Shown: in pieces, positions 8,277-20,906 of the stretch
Layout of the letters: every line of letters begins with the position of its first letter
Numbering within the stretch: position 1 is the stretch's first letter
Origin: an uncultured Sulfitobacter sp.
Lineage (GTDB): Bacteria > Pseudomonadota > Alphaproteobacteria > Rhodobacterales > Rhodobacteraceae
Assembly (NCBI RefSeq): GCF_947499945.1
Contig: NZ_CANMQD010000001.1
Location: 496,001 to 560,000 of the forward strand
Reading direction: 5' to 3'
DNA: 64,000 bases
Translations under genes and position numbers: made by a program
The notes under the pieces: model-generated
Told to the model about the DNA's origin: nothing
Databases searched by the model: none
The model's input: only the letters and a program-made list of their open reading frames with translations

Positions 8277-10589
8277 TCAGCTCTTCAGTGCGGAGAGCAC
8301 ATCATCGCCAGTGATTGGCAAGTGACGGACCCGACCTCCTGTTGCATTATAGATCGCGTTACCGATGGCGGGCGCAATTACAGTTGTGCCCGGCTCTCCC
8401 AGACCAACCGGAACTTCGGAACTATCGATAAACTCGATTTCCATTTCTGGCACATCCCCAAGACGTAGTGGTGTGTAGGCGCCGAGATTAAGATCAACGA
8501 CATTGCCGTTCTCGATCATTGTACCTTCGTAAAGAGCCATGGAGAGGCCCCAAAGAGCGGCACCCTCACATTGCGCACGCGCGCCATCGGGGTCAACGAC
8601 AGTACCGCAATCAAAGGCGAGCCACATCTTTTGGACATCGACCTCGCCAGTCTCGGAATCCACTGCCAGCTGAACAACAGCGGCGGTCCAGGTCGGCATG
8701 CTGCGCGATTGTCCGAAGGTCGTTGCAAGTCCCATCGCCGTGCCTTCCGGCAGATCTATCTTACCATAGCCAGACATTTCAGCAACGCGCTTCAACACAG
8801 CGGCCTGCCGCGAGGCGCCACCCACCGCATTTGGTGCAGAGCCTGCATTGATACCTTCTGCCTTGAGGTGGTCGAGCCGGAATTGCAGCGGGTCAGCGCC
8901 CACATTATGTGCGGCTTCGTCCATAAAGCTTTCAACTGCAAAATTGGTCCAGCCTGGTCCAACCGACCGCAACCAACCGGGACGGAAGGTCTGGTTCGCT
9001 AGATCATTAGAGATTGCCCGCACGCGGTGCGCACCGACGGTATACCAGTGGTCCGCCCCATCAATTGCAAAAGGATCGTAAGGCTCGCCGTTGACGCCCT
9101 TGGGCATAAAACCCGGTGCCATAACTTGCGTTGGCCAACCCGCAGACGCGTGATGCTCCATGCCCGTCACTGCCTGCGCGTCGTCAAATGCCATGCGCAG
9201 CTTTTGCACCGAGGGCGAACGGATGCTGTCGAACAATGTGTCTTCCTCACGGGAAAAAACCAGCTTGACCGGCTTGCTCACAGCCTTTGACGCTAGTGCT
9301 GCGGGCACGATGTAGTCCCCGTTCAGACGACGGCCGAAACCTCCGCCCAACATATAGCTGCGCATCACGATCTTATCGGCAGGCACTTCGAGCGCTGTGG
9401 CCAGCGTCGGCAGGATAAGCGATTGCCATTGGTTGCCAGAGTGGGTTTCCCAAATACCGTCTGCATTCTGGAAGACCGTCGCATTCACTGGCTCCAACTG
9501 GAAGTGCAGAACCGACTGCGTGGTATACTCGGCTTCCATGACCGTTGTCGCGGCGTCGAAAACGCCGGAGGTTTCAGGCTGCTCGGTATGCAGTATAGAA
9601 CCTGATTCGCCCTGAATAAGCGCACGCGACCGCGCCTGAATATCCGCTTCTGAAACATTTGCGGTCTCTCCAGCCGTCCAGTCCACGCTGATCTCGTTGG
9701 AGGCAGAGCGCGCCGCATACAGCGTCTCACCCAAAACGACGACCCAGCCCGGAACTGTACCTGACGGATCATCAAGCACGACCGTCTCCAAGTAGCCTTT
9801 GATGCCCTGCGCTGCGCTGTCATCAACCGAATTGACCTTCGAGCCATAGCGCGTTGGAGGCAGCATCGGAACGCCGTAGACCATACCATCAACTTTGGCA
9901 TCAAGGCCGTAGATCGCCTGCCCCGTTGTTTTAGTATCAAGATCAAGCGGATGCACATCCTGCCCTACAAGACGCAGATCGGCGTGAGGTTTGAGTGGCA
10001 AGGCGGCCAATTCGTCCTCGGTAAAGCTACGATCAATACCGCCAGCCACAAGATCGCCGTAGCTGATGCTTTGCGTGCCATCTGTCACGCGACCGTCGCG
10101 CGCAGTCAGATCAGAGGCATCAACGCCCCACTTGGTGGCGGCAGCGTCAATTAAGGCAGTACGCCCAGCAGCGCCTGCTTTACGATAAACAGGCCAGCTT
10201 TGCCAGATGGACCAGCTGCCACCGGTGACCATCAAACCCCATTTTTCATCCGTATCAACGTGAGTGATGTGAACATTTTCCCACGCCACTTCCAATTCAT
10301 CGGCAAGAATACGAGCAATGGCTGTGCCAACGTGCTGGCCCATTTCGGCGCGTATGATGTTGACGTTGACGCGGCCATCGGCGTCGATCCAGTACCACAT
10401 CGAAGGCTCGAAGGCCTGCCCATTCGGGGTGATCGGAGTGCCATCCGGAACTTCAGGATTAATCGCGGCACTTGACGCCTGCGGAAAACCGAAAGCTACA
10501 CCAGTGGCCGTCATTGAGACAAGAAAACCGCGGCGGGTCATCTGCGATTGGGTGTCGGAGCCGTTGAGGCGGGACATCAGATTAGTCAT
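8277..10589 (-). CDS. Molybdenum hydroxylase large subunit, Tat-exported (IorB-like)
   Basis: 770-residue molybdopterin-binding subunit of the isoquinoline 1-oxidoreductase/aldehyde oxidase branch of the xanthine oxidase family. A Tat signal is visible at residues 17-42 ([18 protein letters not shown]). The molybdopterin-domain repeats follow, with [18 protein letters not shown] and the C-terminal [19 protein letters not shown], which carries the catalytic Glu seen in the family. The ATG at 10589 overlaps the end of the iron-sulfur subunit gene by 8 bases and has AAGG upstream. Such enzymes hydroxylate N-heterocycles or oxidise aldehydes; the signal implies a periplasmic complex. The substrate is not predictable. 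Confidence 0.9.
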   Translation of the reverse strand: MTNLMSRLNGSDTQSQMTRRGFLVSMTATGVAFGFPQASSAAINPEVPDGTPITPNGQAFEPSMWYWIDADGRVNVNIIRAEMGQHVGTAIARILADELEVAWENVHITHVDTDEKWGLMVTGGSWSIWQSWPVYRKAGAAGRTALIDAAATKWGVDASDLTARDGRVTDGTQSISYGDLVAGGIDRSFTEDELAALPLKPHADLRLVGQDVHPLDLDTKTTGQAIYGLDAKVDGMVYGVPMLPPTRYGSKVNSVDDSAAQGIKGYLETVVLDDPSGTVPGWVVVLGETLYAARSASNEISVDWTAGETANVSEADIQARSRALIQGESGSILHTEQPETSGVFDAATTVMEAEYTTQSVLHFQLEPVNATVFQNADGIWETHSGNQWQSLILPTLATALEVPADKIVMRSYMLGGGFGRRLNGDYIVPAALASKAVSKPVKLVFSREEDTLFDSIRSPSVQKLRMAFDDAQAVTGMEHHASAGWPTQVMAPGFMPKGVNGEPYDPFAIDGADHWYTVGAHRVRAISNDLANQTFRPGWLRSVGPGWTNFAVESFMDEAAHNVGADPLQFRLDHLKAEGINAGSAPNAVGGASRQAAVLKRVAEMSGYGKIDLPEGTAMGLATTFGQSRSMPTWTAAVVQLAVDSETGEVDVQKMWLAFDCGTVVDPDGARAQCEGAALWGLSMALYEGTMIENGNVVDLNLGAYTPLRLGDVPEMEIEFIDSSEVPVGLGEPGTTVIAPAIGNAIYNATGGRVRHLPITGDDVLSALKS

Positions 10590-11052
10590 TTGCAGAACCT
10601 TTCATTGCAGTCGCCGCATCTCGAACGGCCTGCCGTATGCGCGTGTAAGTCATGCAACGGCACAAATTGCCGCTCATCACTGCGTCGATGTCATCGTCGC
10701 TCGGGCTCGGTGTATCTTTCAGCAAAGAGGCAGCCTGCATGATTTGCCCTGACTGACAATACCCGCACTGTGGAACACGAAGGTTGCGCCAAGCTTCTTG
10801 AACGGGGTGTGCCCCCTTCTCATCAAGACCTTCAATGGTCGTGACCTGCAGCCCCGCAACATCCGATAGGTAAGTTATGCAAGACCGCTGTGCAGTGCCA
10901 TCGATATGGACCGTGCAGGCACCGCAAGCACCGATGCCGCAGCCAAATTTAGTCCCCGTAAGGCCAATCTCATCGCGGATCGCCCACAGGAGCGGCGTGT
11001 TCGGATCAGCATCGACAGAAACCTTCTGTCCGTTTAATTCAAATTCAATCAT
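10582..11052 (-). CDS. [2Fe-2S] subunit of molybdenum hydroxylase (IorA-like)
   Basis: 156-residue electron-transfer subunit with two [2Fe-2S] domains. The N-terminal plant-ferredoxin cluster uses Cys38, Cys43, Cys46 and Cys58 (CGIGACGAC). The C-terminal cluster uses Cys96, Cys99, Cys131 and Cys133 (CGYC ... CRC). All eight ligands are present. It has no export signal, which fits co-export with the Tat-tagged large subunit. It is first in a two-gene operon and overlaps the large subunit gene by 8 bases. No FAD subunit is present, as expected for the IorAB type, which normally passes electrons to a cytochrome. Confidence 0.93.
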   Translation of the reverse strand: MIEFELNGQKVSVDADPNTPLLWAIRDEIGLTGTKFGCGIGACGACTVHIDGTAQRSCITYLSDVAGLQVTTIEGLDEKGAHPVQEAWRNLRVPQCGYCQSGQIMQAASLLKDTPSPSDDDIDAVMSGNLCRCMTYTRIRQAVRDAATAMKGSAND

Positions 11053-11866
11053 AAAGTTATTCCCCTTGAGGTATGTCTGAACACAAACCGCCCGAAGAAA
11101 GGAACTTTGCTTTAATCGCTAGACATTTATCTTGTGTGTTGGAAAGTAGCTGAAAACCCACTTATTTGTAAATTAAAGACGTAGACTGCAGTAGGCGCGG
11201 TTCAAGCCTGACGTAGGGCAAATTAGCGTCAGTCGCAGTCATCCGCTCTATTTCACTCAATGCTTCAGAAAATTTGCGCGGCCATGGACATTCTTTAACA
11301 TCCGACATTTCGACGTTATCAAGACGCGGCATTTCCGCCTATTAGGGGTTTGGGCGCAGAATCGAGTTGCGCCGCGATATCCCTCGTTATCAGCGTCGCG
11401 GAATAAGCAGCCGTACGTTGTTGCAGTGACGGACCCCGAAGAAAACCTTTGCTATTGCAGCGTCCGATGCTCGGTAGCGCAGCAAACTTTCTCAGGCCGG
11501 GCATTCGACCACATCAAAATCTGCAGAATTTAAACGCATCTTCACTGCGATCAGTCTTTACGATCAAGATGCTGACTCGGTGGCCATTGATCTGGTCCAA
11601 TTCAATGGCCAGATCCTGCCCATAGCAACCGCTTATACGCCAAAAAACTGCGTGCTTCACTGATGACCGATTTGAGAAAGCTGCACCCTAACAGCGTTGT
11701 TTGCCGCCCCCAGCCACTCTAATCAGAAGTTAGACTCGCAAGCATTCGCATTTATCAGTCGGGTCATCACCGGTTCCGAATTCGTATTTTGAAAAAGTTC
11801 TGCGGTCGGGGCGTATCTCTTTGGGCTAACGCACTACGGAGAGGCCGATCACCTGAAAATGATCGG
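11053..11866. other. Intergenic stretch, no supported gene
   Basis: About 810 bases between iorA-like and oxyR. The first 100 bases upstream of 11052 would hold the iorAB promoter, but I see no confident -35/-10. A 61-codon minus-strand frame at 11319-11504 has no recognisable domain. The rest appears to be non-coding or decayed. Confidence 0.5.
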
Positions 11867-12784
11867 CTAGAATTCAGGGTAAGGCTGCCTATGCTTTTTC
11901 CCGGCGACTTGACGCACAATGGCACCGACATCCATCAACTTCTCGGCCAGAGGATTTGTATTGCGCCAAACCATGCCGATGCTTCTGGCGGGGCTTGGGG
12001 GCGGAAACCGCGCGACCGAAACCTCCGCCATTCGGGTTTCCAGAGGCAGTGCCATCTCGGGAATGAGGGTCAGACCCATTCCGGCCCCTACCATCTGGAC
12101 CAAAGTCGAGAGCGAGCTGCCTTCCATTAAATAACGCGTCTTAGCGGTCGAAATCTCGCAAAAACTGAGAGCCTGATCGCGGAAGCAATGCCCTTCTTCC
12201 AATAGTAACAGCCGCATCTGATGTAGGGTCTGCGCGCTCGGTACGGGGTTGTTCGCTTCGTTGATCGGGCGGATCAGCACGAAATCCTCTTCGAACAGCG
12301 CAAATTCTTGAAGGGCCGGTTCCGAGATCGGGAGGGCGACGATTGCTGCGTCCAGTTGCGAATTGAGCAAATCTGAAATCAGCGTTTTGGTGACTGACTC
12401 GTGCGGATAAAGTTCGAGGGCAGGCATCTGGACGGCGAGCGCGGCCATGATCTCGGGTAAGAGATAGGGTGCAATCGTCGGGATGATGCCAAGACGTAAC
12501 TGCCCCGCTAACGGCCCTGTAGCCGCGCGGGCCAAGCCGTCCAACTCTTCGACTTGAACTAGGATGTGACGCGCACGGTCCAAAAAAGCCTTGCCGAGGC
12601 TGGTCAGGCCGACCTGACGCGCGCCGCGTTCTACAAGAGGCGCCCCCAACATGCGCTCCAATTCCTTGATCTGCACCGAAAGTGCCGGTTGCGATATGCC
12701 GCAGGATTCGGCGGCGCGTCCGAAGTGGGTGTGGCGCGCGAGTGCCTCGAAATAGCGAAGGTGCTTAAGTGTGATGCCAACCAT
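11867..12784 (-). CDS. oxyR: Hydrogen peroxide-responsive LysR regulator OxyR
   Basis: 305-residue LysR-type regulator. The N-terminal winged helix (LKHLRYFEALARHTHFGRAA) is followed by the effector domain. The redox switch is present: Cys200 and Cys209 in GHCFRDQALSFC match the Cys199/Cys208 pair of E. coli OxyR in spacing and context. Peroxide would oxidise them to a disulfide and turn the protein into an activator. It is transcribed divergently from katG, the standard arrangement in which OxyR controls catalase-peroxidase. Identity rests on both the cysteine pair and the neighbour. Confidence 0.95.
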   Translation of the reverse strand: MVGITLKHLRYFEALARHTHFGRAAESCGISQPALSVQIKELERMLGAPLVERGARQVGLTSLGKAFLDRARHILVQVEELDGLARAATGPLAGQLRLGIIPTIAPYLLPEIMAALAVQMPALELYPHESVTKTLISDLLNSQLDAAIVALPISEPALQEFALFEEDFVLIRPINEANNPVPSAQTLHQMRLLLLEEGHCFRDQALSFCEISTAKTRYLMEGSSLSTLVQMVGAGMGLTLIPEMALPLETRMAEVSVARFPPPSPARSIGMVWRNTNPLAEKLMDVGAIVRQVAGKKHRQPYPEF

Positions 12785-15073
<2,289 letters not shown>

Positions 15074-15083
15074 AGAAATCGAA

Positions 15084-15111
15084 GTTCGGGCAGGCTGTTG
15101 CCTGCCCGAAC
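15084..15111 (+). terminator. Hairpin downstream of katG
   Basis: Perfect 12-bp inverted repeat GTTCGGGCAGGC/GCCTGCCCGAAC with a TGTT loop, 10 bases after the katG stop. The T tract is weak (CACCTTACA), so termination may be partial. The arm is the same 12-mer as in the hairpin at 8241. Confidence 0.7.
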
Positions 15112-15479
15112 CACCTTACAACGGCTATGCCCGACGCTAGACGACCCATAGCGCCCAGCACCTGCTGGATTTTCAACAAACAACTTATGCTGTAGATTTA
15201 CACCGTGCGGTAAATTTCGAAGCGATCGGCAAGAACAAACCGATCATCTCAGACCCAGCAAAAGCTGCCAATCATCCTATCTTGTCTTGGCCTGAAAATC
15301 TTGGCCTAAAAACGATGCCCAGCATCCGTCAACATGAGCTCTTTGCCCCCCTTCGCTAAGTTTTGGTGCATGACCGTTCGCGGGAGACGAGCAGCAAGAT
15401 ATCGTTCGTCCTGCGGTCAAATACCAGTCTAACGGTAGATCGACGTCGCCTTAGAGCGTCGCTTTGAAGGCTTGCCCTA

Positions 15480-15909
15480 TCCGGTCGGATCGAGACCAAT
15501 CGCAGACATCAAATCCCAATTCATACGCCCGTATTGTCGTGTCGAAACATGTGCACCGTCATCGAACTCGCTTGCGAACAGGTAGCTGCGATTGCAGGTC
15601 ATAAAGTTATGCGGACCTGCGCCGCGCTCTGTACGCCGCTGAACGGGCAACTGGTTCTGAAATGTCCCGAAGGCGGGGCTGTCTGGCAACCGCTTGCGAA
15701 AAACCACGAATTGAGGCGGGCGCCATGCTGTCATGGGAATCATGAATTGGCATTTGAGCGCAGCAATGGAGCAATATGAGGCTTACCGGCTGCATGAGGC
15801 AACCCTGACAATACAGGTCGCCATACTGCGTGCCATCTAGCGGGAGTACTGCTGGATTCCAAGGATGCGGTGCGGTGTCCGCATAGTAGGCATCATTTTG
15901 GTGCGGCAA
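15480..15909 (-). pseudogene. Possible decayed protein gene in the katG-hydrolase gap
   Basis: Two minus-strand frames read protein-like in sequence. The upstream one (15909 downwards) contains TAPHPWNPAVLPLDGTQYGD. The downstream one (15743-15477) contains RTERGAGPHNFMTCNRSYLF and DDGAHVSTRQYGRMNWDLMS. They would join through a frameshift near 15730. I do not recognise the family and there is no clear RBS. The remainder of the 15112-16015 gap shows nothing else supportable. Confidence 0.3.
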
Positions 15910-16015
15910 TCTTGCAGCCCAGCAGTCTGTTTTAGGGACTTATCCGGTTTTTCTGTTGATGCATCATCAGCTGCAATCGGTTTGTTTCGATAACAACCAC
16001 TGCACAAAAGCTCTG

Positions 16016-17077
16016 TCACTTTTTGAGAGAACTATCCTCATTGGCTTTTGCACAAGATTCTAGGGCTTCAACCAAAAAGCGTGCATTTTCTTGAGCAAAT
16101 TTTTCTTGAAAGATTGCACGGTCAAACTCGGGTGAATCCTGCGTCATTTCAGACGGCAAAACCCATTTGAGCCTCCAAGGGAACGGGGCAAGGAACGAGT
16201 AGTGCTGGGCTCCCTTCACGATGATTTCCGGCGTAACCTCGGAAACCGATCGAAGGTTTAGCTGTTGAACCACCCGACTTGCATGCGCATCCGCCGATAA
16301 GACATTCTGAAATTCAGGTCGCCAAACTTCAATATGAAGCGCCTGAATATCTGCGAGGGCGGCATCAGAAAATGTAACGGCGACTGGATCCACAATAGAC
16401 GCAGCGCAAAGGCGACCGTCGCCTAGACCATCAAACGGCGATTGAAACTCTTGCTCCAAAAGTGCGTGCAATGAGCCATCCTGAGATTCAACTATGGTGC
16501 AGAATGGATCCGAATTTGGAACTCCGCAGTGCTCGGCAATCAGCATCATTTCTGGTTCAGCACCAAGTGCGGCAAGAACAGTGTATCCACCAAGTGAAAA
16601 ACCAAATGCGCCGATACGTTTTGGATCAATGCGTGTACCCCAAACATCGTGTGAAACAAGCGCATCAATCACAGAAGTGATTTGACGGGGGCGTCCTTCC
16701 ATCACGACCCTGCGGCCTACACCACTATTGTCTTTGAAATTATCCCTTGGATGCAGCGGAGCAGCGGCAATAATGCCTTGTCGGGCCAGTGCCATAGCGA
16801 TGTTCCGGTGGCCGAGGTCGGACCCTTCGGTGCCGTGCGAAATTACAACCAAACCGCGTTGACCTTCCAAGGGCAAAGCGTTGCGCACAGCTTCGATTTT
16901 GTACGGCCCCAGTTTGACGGTTCCGCCACGCTCTAAGGTTGGATACCAGAGCGAGACCTGCATTTCTCCACCCATCGGGTCGGCAATGGTTAAGCGGGCA
17001 AAGCCGACCCCCTCGGCATGTGTTGGCGCGGTCCACAGTATAGTGGTGAATAATGCGGCAAGGATTGTTATTTTCAT
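16016..17077 (-). CDS. Secreted alpha/beta hydrolase (dienelactone/PAF-acetylhydrolase-like)
   Basis: 353-residue predicted periplasmic hydrolase. The start at 17077 has GGGAG upstream and yields a clean Sec signal peptide (MKITILAALFTTILWTAPTHA). The nucleophile elbow is GFSLGG, with an oxyanion-side motif VVISHGTEGSDLGHRN and a late His in KGAQHYSFLAPFPW. It resembles the secreted dienelactone-hydrolase-like proteins of the platelet-activating-factor acetylhydrolase group; two Cys pairs in the lid region may form disulfides. The gene is divergent from an AraC regulator 144 bases away, which may control it. Substrate unknown. Confidence 0.82.
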   Translation of the reverse strand: MKITILAALFTTILWTAPTHAEGVGFARLTIADPMGGEMQVSLWYPTLERGGTVKLGPYKIEAVRNALPLEGQRGLVVISHGTEGSDLGHRNIAMALARQGIIAAAPLHPRDNFKDNSGVGRRVVMEGRPRQITSVIDALVSHDVWGTRIDPKRIGAFGFSLGGYTVLAALGAEPEMMLIAEHCGVPNSDPFCTIVESQDGSLHALLEQEFQSPFDGLGDGRLCAASIVDPVAVTFSDAALADIQALHIEVWRPEFQNVLSADAHASRVVQQLNLRSVSEVTPEIIVKGAQHYSFLAPFPWRLKWVLPSEMTQDSPEFDRAIFQEKFAQENARFLVEALESCAKANEDSSLKK

Positions 17078-17221
17078 GGCAAACTCCCAAAGCATGATGT
17101 TCTTCGAGAAAGCTACATTTGCAAAAACAGCGCGACCTTGATCATGATATAGTCAGTCTGAATCGTGATTTAGTCCAAGAGACTAGATACACTTGAGGCG
17201 ACTAGGACTTAAATAACCACC

Positions 17222-18199
17222 ATGCTGATGATCCCGATAATCTTTTTGCCAGCGATTGCTTTGATTGTAATAGCGCTTTGGTTTGCAACAAAACTACGCC
17301 AGCAACTGCGCGCGCCTTGGCTGATCGCATTCCTGTGCAGTCTTGCAATGCAGTTATTGCTGCTGGGTTTTCGGTATGGATACGGGATTGAGGGCGTCTT
17401 GAAGGTTCAGCATCTCTCAGGCGTTCTCATACCCCCTTTGGCCTATTTGGCGTTCACCAACCCTTCTTTCTCGCTCAGTGTGATGGTGCATGGGGGTGTT
17501 GTTGTGGTGATGGGAGTGGTTGTTTTTTTGGCCCCATATACTGCGGATGCGGTGCTTGGGTTGATCACATTGGCCTATGCCATTGGACTGACTTTGGTTT
17601 TATTGCGCAATGGTGACAATGTTTTTGCATGGGCCCCTTTGCGGTACACCGCTGCGCTTCGGCTCGGCCTCTACGGAGCGGTCGCTGCTCTTATACTGTC
17701 TGGCACTACTGACGCAATTATTACAGCAGACTTTTGGATCGCAGATGGAAGTCGGACCAGCGCGATCGCCGCGATGGCGTCGCTTGGAGGCGTGGTGTTG
17801 CTGGCAACTTGCATCGCTGTGTTCGCGTGCTTTGACTTTGCCAAGCCTTCGAATTCCAGCTTAGATGTGGACAAAGCATTCGTGCAAAGACTCGATGCCG
17901 AAATTGCCCAAAAAGGGCTCTTTCGCGATCCTGACCTGACGATAAGCCGTCTTTCAAAACGCCTTGCGCTTCCTGCACGCGATATTTCACAGGCTGTCAA
18001 CAGAAGCACGGGTCTGAACATGTCTCAATACATCAATAACATGCGTATAAAAGCAGTCTGTGAAATACTCGAATCCACAGAGGTCTCAGTCACAGCAGCC
18101 ATGCTGGAAGCGGGCTTTTACACGAAGTCAAATTTCAATAGAGAGTTTCGTCGTGTTATGGGCCAAACGCCGACAGATTGGCGCAATGCCTTGAAATAA
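17222..18199 (+). CDS. Membrane-anchored AraC-family transcriptional regulator
   Basis: 325-residue protein. Residues 1 to about 205 are hydrophobic, with roughly six to seven transmembrane segments and little soluble sequence. Residues 215-325 form an AraC/HTH_18 DNA-binding domain (LTISRLSKRLALPARDISQA, then YINNMRIKAVCEILE, then AGFYTKSNFNREFRRVMGQTP). This architecture couples an integral-membrane sensor directly to DNA binding without phosphorelay. The gene is divergent from the secreted hydrolase, so a membrane- or lipid-derived signal controlling that enzyme is a reasonable inference. No ligand is known. Confidence 0.88.
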   Translation: MLMIPIIFLPAIALIVIALWFATKLRQQLRAPWLIAFLCSLAMQLLLLGFRYGYGIEGVLKVQHLSGVLIPPLAYLAFTNPSFSLSVMVHGGVVVVMGVVVFLAPYTADAVLGLITLAYAIGLTLVLLRNGDNVFAWAPLRYTAALRLGLYGAVAALILSGTTDAIITADFWIADGSRTSAIAAMASLGGVVLLATCIAVFACFDFAKPSNSSLDVDKAFVQRLDAEIAQKGLFRDPDLTISRLSKRLALPARDISQAVNRSTGLNMSQYINNMRIKAVCEILESTEVSVTAAMLEAGFYTKSNFNREFRRVMGQTPTDWRNALK

Positions 18200-19090
18200 A
18201 GATGAAAGTCTGAAAACGGCCCAGCGGGAAGGCTTCTGCCCTCGGCCCTAAGCAGACATTCATCAAGCCTCGGCCATGCTGCGATTGCAGCACGCATTGC
18301 CTACATTCACCGCGACCGCATAAATAGATGGTAGGTGAATTCACACAGTGCGGGCATTGCCGACATAGGATTTCGACTAAGCGGTTAACGCCGCCCCATG
18401 CCAGGACCTCGAGAGGCGTGCGGCTTCGCCATTATGTCTCGCATCGATTTATCAAACGTAGTGTGGAGACGAAGGTGATATTGGGGATCAGACCGCAGAC
18501 CTTGATGAAAGTGCATTTCTAGATAATTGCGAAAGCGAATGCCACAACATCGCGCCTTATTCAGCAAATCATTGATCTGGCACTAATTTCGCTTGTGTAA
18601 ATACATGGCTGGAATGGCACAAAATCTGTCCAACATTTAAACCTAACACCTTCTGCGGTTGTTCACCGGAACCGGGGCAAACGCTGGAGCGGTTACTGGA
18701 TCCTAAGCAGGAGCTTTCACGAACCCCAGCGCCTACTCACGCGCTACGCTAGTGCTCAGCAAGAAGTAGCGGTAGATCCCCACTACCGCTATCGATCCAG
18801 CGGATGGCTACTTTAGGCGCCACCGGGACGCCGAGGGCACTCCTGCGATGGTTGAGGCGACTTGCAGATGTTCACAAACGGCGCAGCGAATTGCAGCTCT
18901 GAGCCCGTTTTGCCATACCTCTACTATGCCGCGCAGTACCGACAAAAGGAAATCGGTAGATCACAGGCAAAGATGCCCCGATCCGTATGTCTCCCTCCCC
19001 GCCTTCAAAAGCGCGTGGCATCTACTTGTTTAACCGCCTAAGCTAATGCGAGACTGTTAATGAGCAATTATAAAAGCCAAGGAGATTTCA
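18200..19090. other. Long intergenic stretch upstream of choX
   Basis: About 890 bases with no recognisable gene on either strand; short frames lack RBS and domains. The last 60 bases hold the choX leader with AAGGAG before the ATG. A choline-responsive BetI/ChoI-type operator may exist, but I could not identify one by eye. The remainder may be decayed DNA. Confidence 0.5.
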
Positions 19091-20017
19091 ATGAAATTCG
19101 CCACCACAATTTCCACACTCGCACTGATCACAGCTGCAAACACAGCATTCGCTAATTGTGAAGAAGTCCGCTTTTCCGACGTCGGGTGGACCGACATCAC
19201 AGCGACCACTGCCGCCACATCCGTTGTCCTTGAGGCACTTGGCTATGACGCATCGACCGATATCCTCTCTGTGCCTGTGACCTATGCGTCCATGGCGGAA
19301 GGCAATATTGACGTCTTTCTCGGCAACTGGATGCCCACAATGGAAGGTGATATCGCCACCTACCGCGAAGCGGGTACCGTCGACACCGTGCGCACAAATT
19401 TGACTGGCGCAAAATACACACTCGCGACCAATGCCGCTGGTGTTGCTGCGGGGATCACAGATTTCGCCTCTATCGCGACAGCCGCTGAGGCTCTTGACGG
19501 TAAGATTTACGGGATCGAAGCAGGCAATGACGGCAACCGCCTGATTCAAGACATGATCGACGGCGGCGTTTTTGGGCTGTCCGATTTCGAGGTTGTTGAA
19601 TCCTCCGAGCAGGGCATGCTGGCCCAAGTTGAACGCGCCGTTGACCGGTCCGAGCCTGTTGTCTTTCTGGGCTGGGAGCCGCACCCAATGAACGCAAACT
19701 TTGATCTGACCTACCTGCCCGGTGGTGATGACTTCTTTGGCCCCGATCTGGGCGGTGCCACAGTTGCGACAAACACGCGTGCGGGTTACGTCGCAGAGTG
19801 CCCCAATGTGGGTAAGCTGCTGACGAACCTCGAATTCACACTCGCCATGGAGAACGAGATTATGGGCGCGATCCTGAACGACGGTGTTGATCCAGAGGAT
19901 GCCGCCAAGGCATGGCTTGCAGCCAATACAGACACATGGATGGCGTGGGTTGACGGTGTGACAACGCTGGAAGGTGGCGACGCTGTTGGTGCTGTCACAG
20001 CCGCAATGGCCAACTAA
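19091..20017 (+). CDS. choX: Choline ABC transporter substrate-binding protein ChoX
   Basis: 308-residue periplasmic binding protein with signal peptide (cleavage near ANTAFA). The aromatic cage is complete: Trp33, Asp35, Trp80, Tyr109 and Trp195. Relative to the published ligand residues of Sinorhizobium meliloti ChoX (Trp43, Asp45, Trp90, Tyr119, Trp205, from memory) every position is offset by exactly 10. This argues for choline rather than glycine betaine specificity. It is first gene of a choXWV operon. AAGGAG precedes the start. Confidence 0.96.
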   Translation: MKFATTISTLALITAANTAFANCEEVRFSDVGWTDITATTAATSVVLEALGYDASTDILSVPVTYASMAEGNIDVFLGNWMPTMEGDIATYREAGTVDTVRTNLTGAKYTLATNAAGVAAGITDFASIATAAEALDGKIYGIEAGNDGNRLIQDMIDGGVFGLSDFEVVESSEQGMLAQVERAVDRSEPVVFLGWEPHPMNANFDLTYLPGGDDFFGPDLGGATVATNTRAGYVAECPNVGKLLTNLEFTLAMENEIMGAILNDGVDPEDAAKAWLAANTDTWMAWVDGVTTLEGGDAVGAVTAAMAN

Positions 20018-20030
20018 AATAAGAAAAAGA

Positions 20031-20052
20031 GGGGGGCACAGATGTGCCCCCC
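20031..20052 (+). terminator. Hairpin between choX and choW (attenuator-like)
   Basis: Ten-bp perfect stem GGGGGGCACA/TGTGCCCCCC with a GA loop followed by TTTC, 14 bases after the choX stop. It probably causes partial termination or stabilises the choX mRNA, giving excess binding protein over the membrane components. Confidence 0.8.
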
Positions 20053-20072
20053 TTTCACCATAAGGGGCAGGC

Positions 20073-20906
20073 ATGGACTGGTTAGAAACGTATAAAATCC
20101 CGATGGATGATGGGTCAGAGGCTATCGTGGATTGGCTCAAAACCCATGCGCGCCCGTTCTTTGATACACTTTCGGACGCTCTGGAATGGATGATCGACGG
20201 GATCGTCTGGGCGTTGCAGACCCCGCCCACCTTGCTCATTGTCGTGCTGTTTGTTGCTCTTACATGGGCGTTGCAGCGCTCTTGGAAAGTTTGCCTTCTG
20301 GTCGCGCTCTGCCTGCTTTTCATCATCAATCAAGGGTATTGGGAGGAAACAACCGATAGCCTTGCGCTTGTGTTGTCCTCTTGTGTGGTGTGCATGGGGC
20401 TCGGTGTGCCGATTGGCATTTTCCTTGCCCACCGCCCCCGCGCTTATCAATTCATCAGCCCCGTTCTTGACCTGATGCAAACCCTGCCCACTTTTGTCTA
20501 CCTGATCCCCGCGATTGTGTTTTTCGGCCTCGGTATGGTGCCGGGCTTATTTGCAACGGTTATTTTCGTCATCCCCGCCCCGATCCGGCTCACATATCTT
20601 GGCGTCTCGAAAACTCCGACCGAACTGACCGAGGCCGCCGAGGCCTTTGGCGCGACCCCGACCCAACTCCTCTGGAAGGTCGAATTGCCCTATGCGGTGC
20701 CCCAGATCATGGCAGGTTTGAATCAGGTCATCATGCTGTCCTTGTCCATGGTTGTGATCGCGGCCTATGTGGGCGCCGACGGTCTGGGCAAACCAGTGGT
20801 GCAGGCGCTTGGGCGCAATGATCCGGGTCTGGGGTTTGAATCGGGCTTTGTCATTGTCGCTGTTGCGATCATGCTGGACCGTATGTTGCGGGTAAAACGG
20901 TCATGA
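20073..20906 (+). CDS. choW: Choline ABC transporter permease ChoW
   Basis: 277-residue inner-membrane permease of the ProW/OpuAB type. A hydrophilic N-terminus is followed by about six transmembrane segments. The conserved EAA loop that docks the ATPase is visible as ELTEAAEAFGATPTQLLWKV near residues 186-205. It follows the choX terminator-like hairpin, with AAGGGGCAGGC upstream of its ATG, and overlaps choV by 4 bases (ATGA). Confidence 0.95.
   Translation: MDWLETYKIPMDDGSEAIVDWLKTHARPFFDTLSDALEWMIDGIVWALQTPPTLLIVVLFVALTWALQRSWKVCLLVALCLLFIINQGYWEETTDSLALVLSSCVVCMGLGVPIGIFLAHRPRAYQFISPVLDLMQTLPTFVYLIPAIVFFGLGMVPGLFATVIFVIPAPIRLTYLGVSKTPTELTEAAEAFGATPTQLLWKVELPYAVPQIMAGLNQVIMLSLSMVVIAAYVGADGLGKPVVQALGRNDPGLGFESGFVIVAVAIMLDRMLRVKRS

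Noticed and set aside
19088..20329. A 413-codon minus-strand frame across choX.
   Set aside because: Antisense to choX and choW; Cys/Gly-rich composition without a family.
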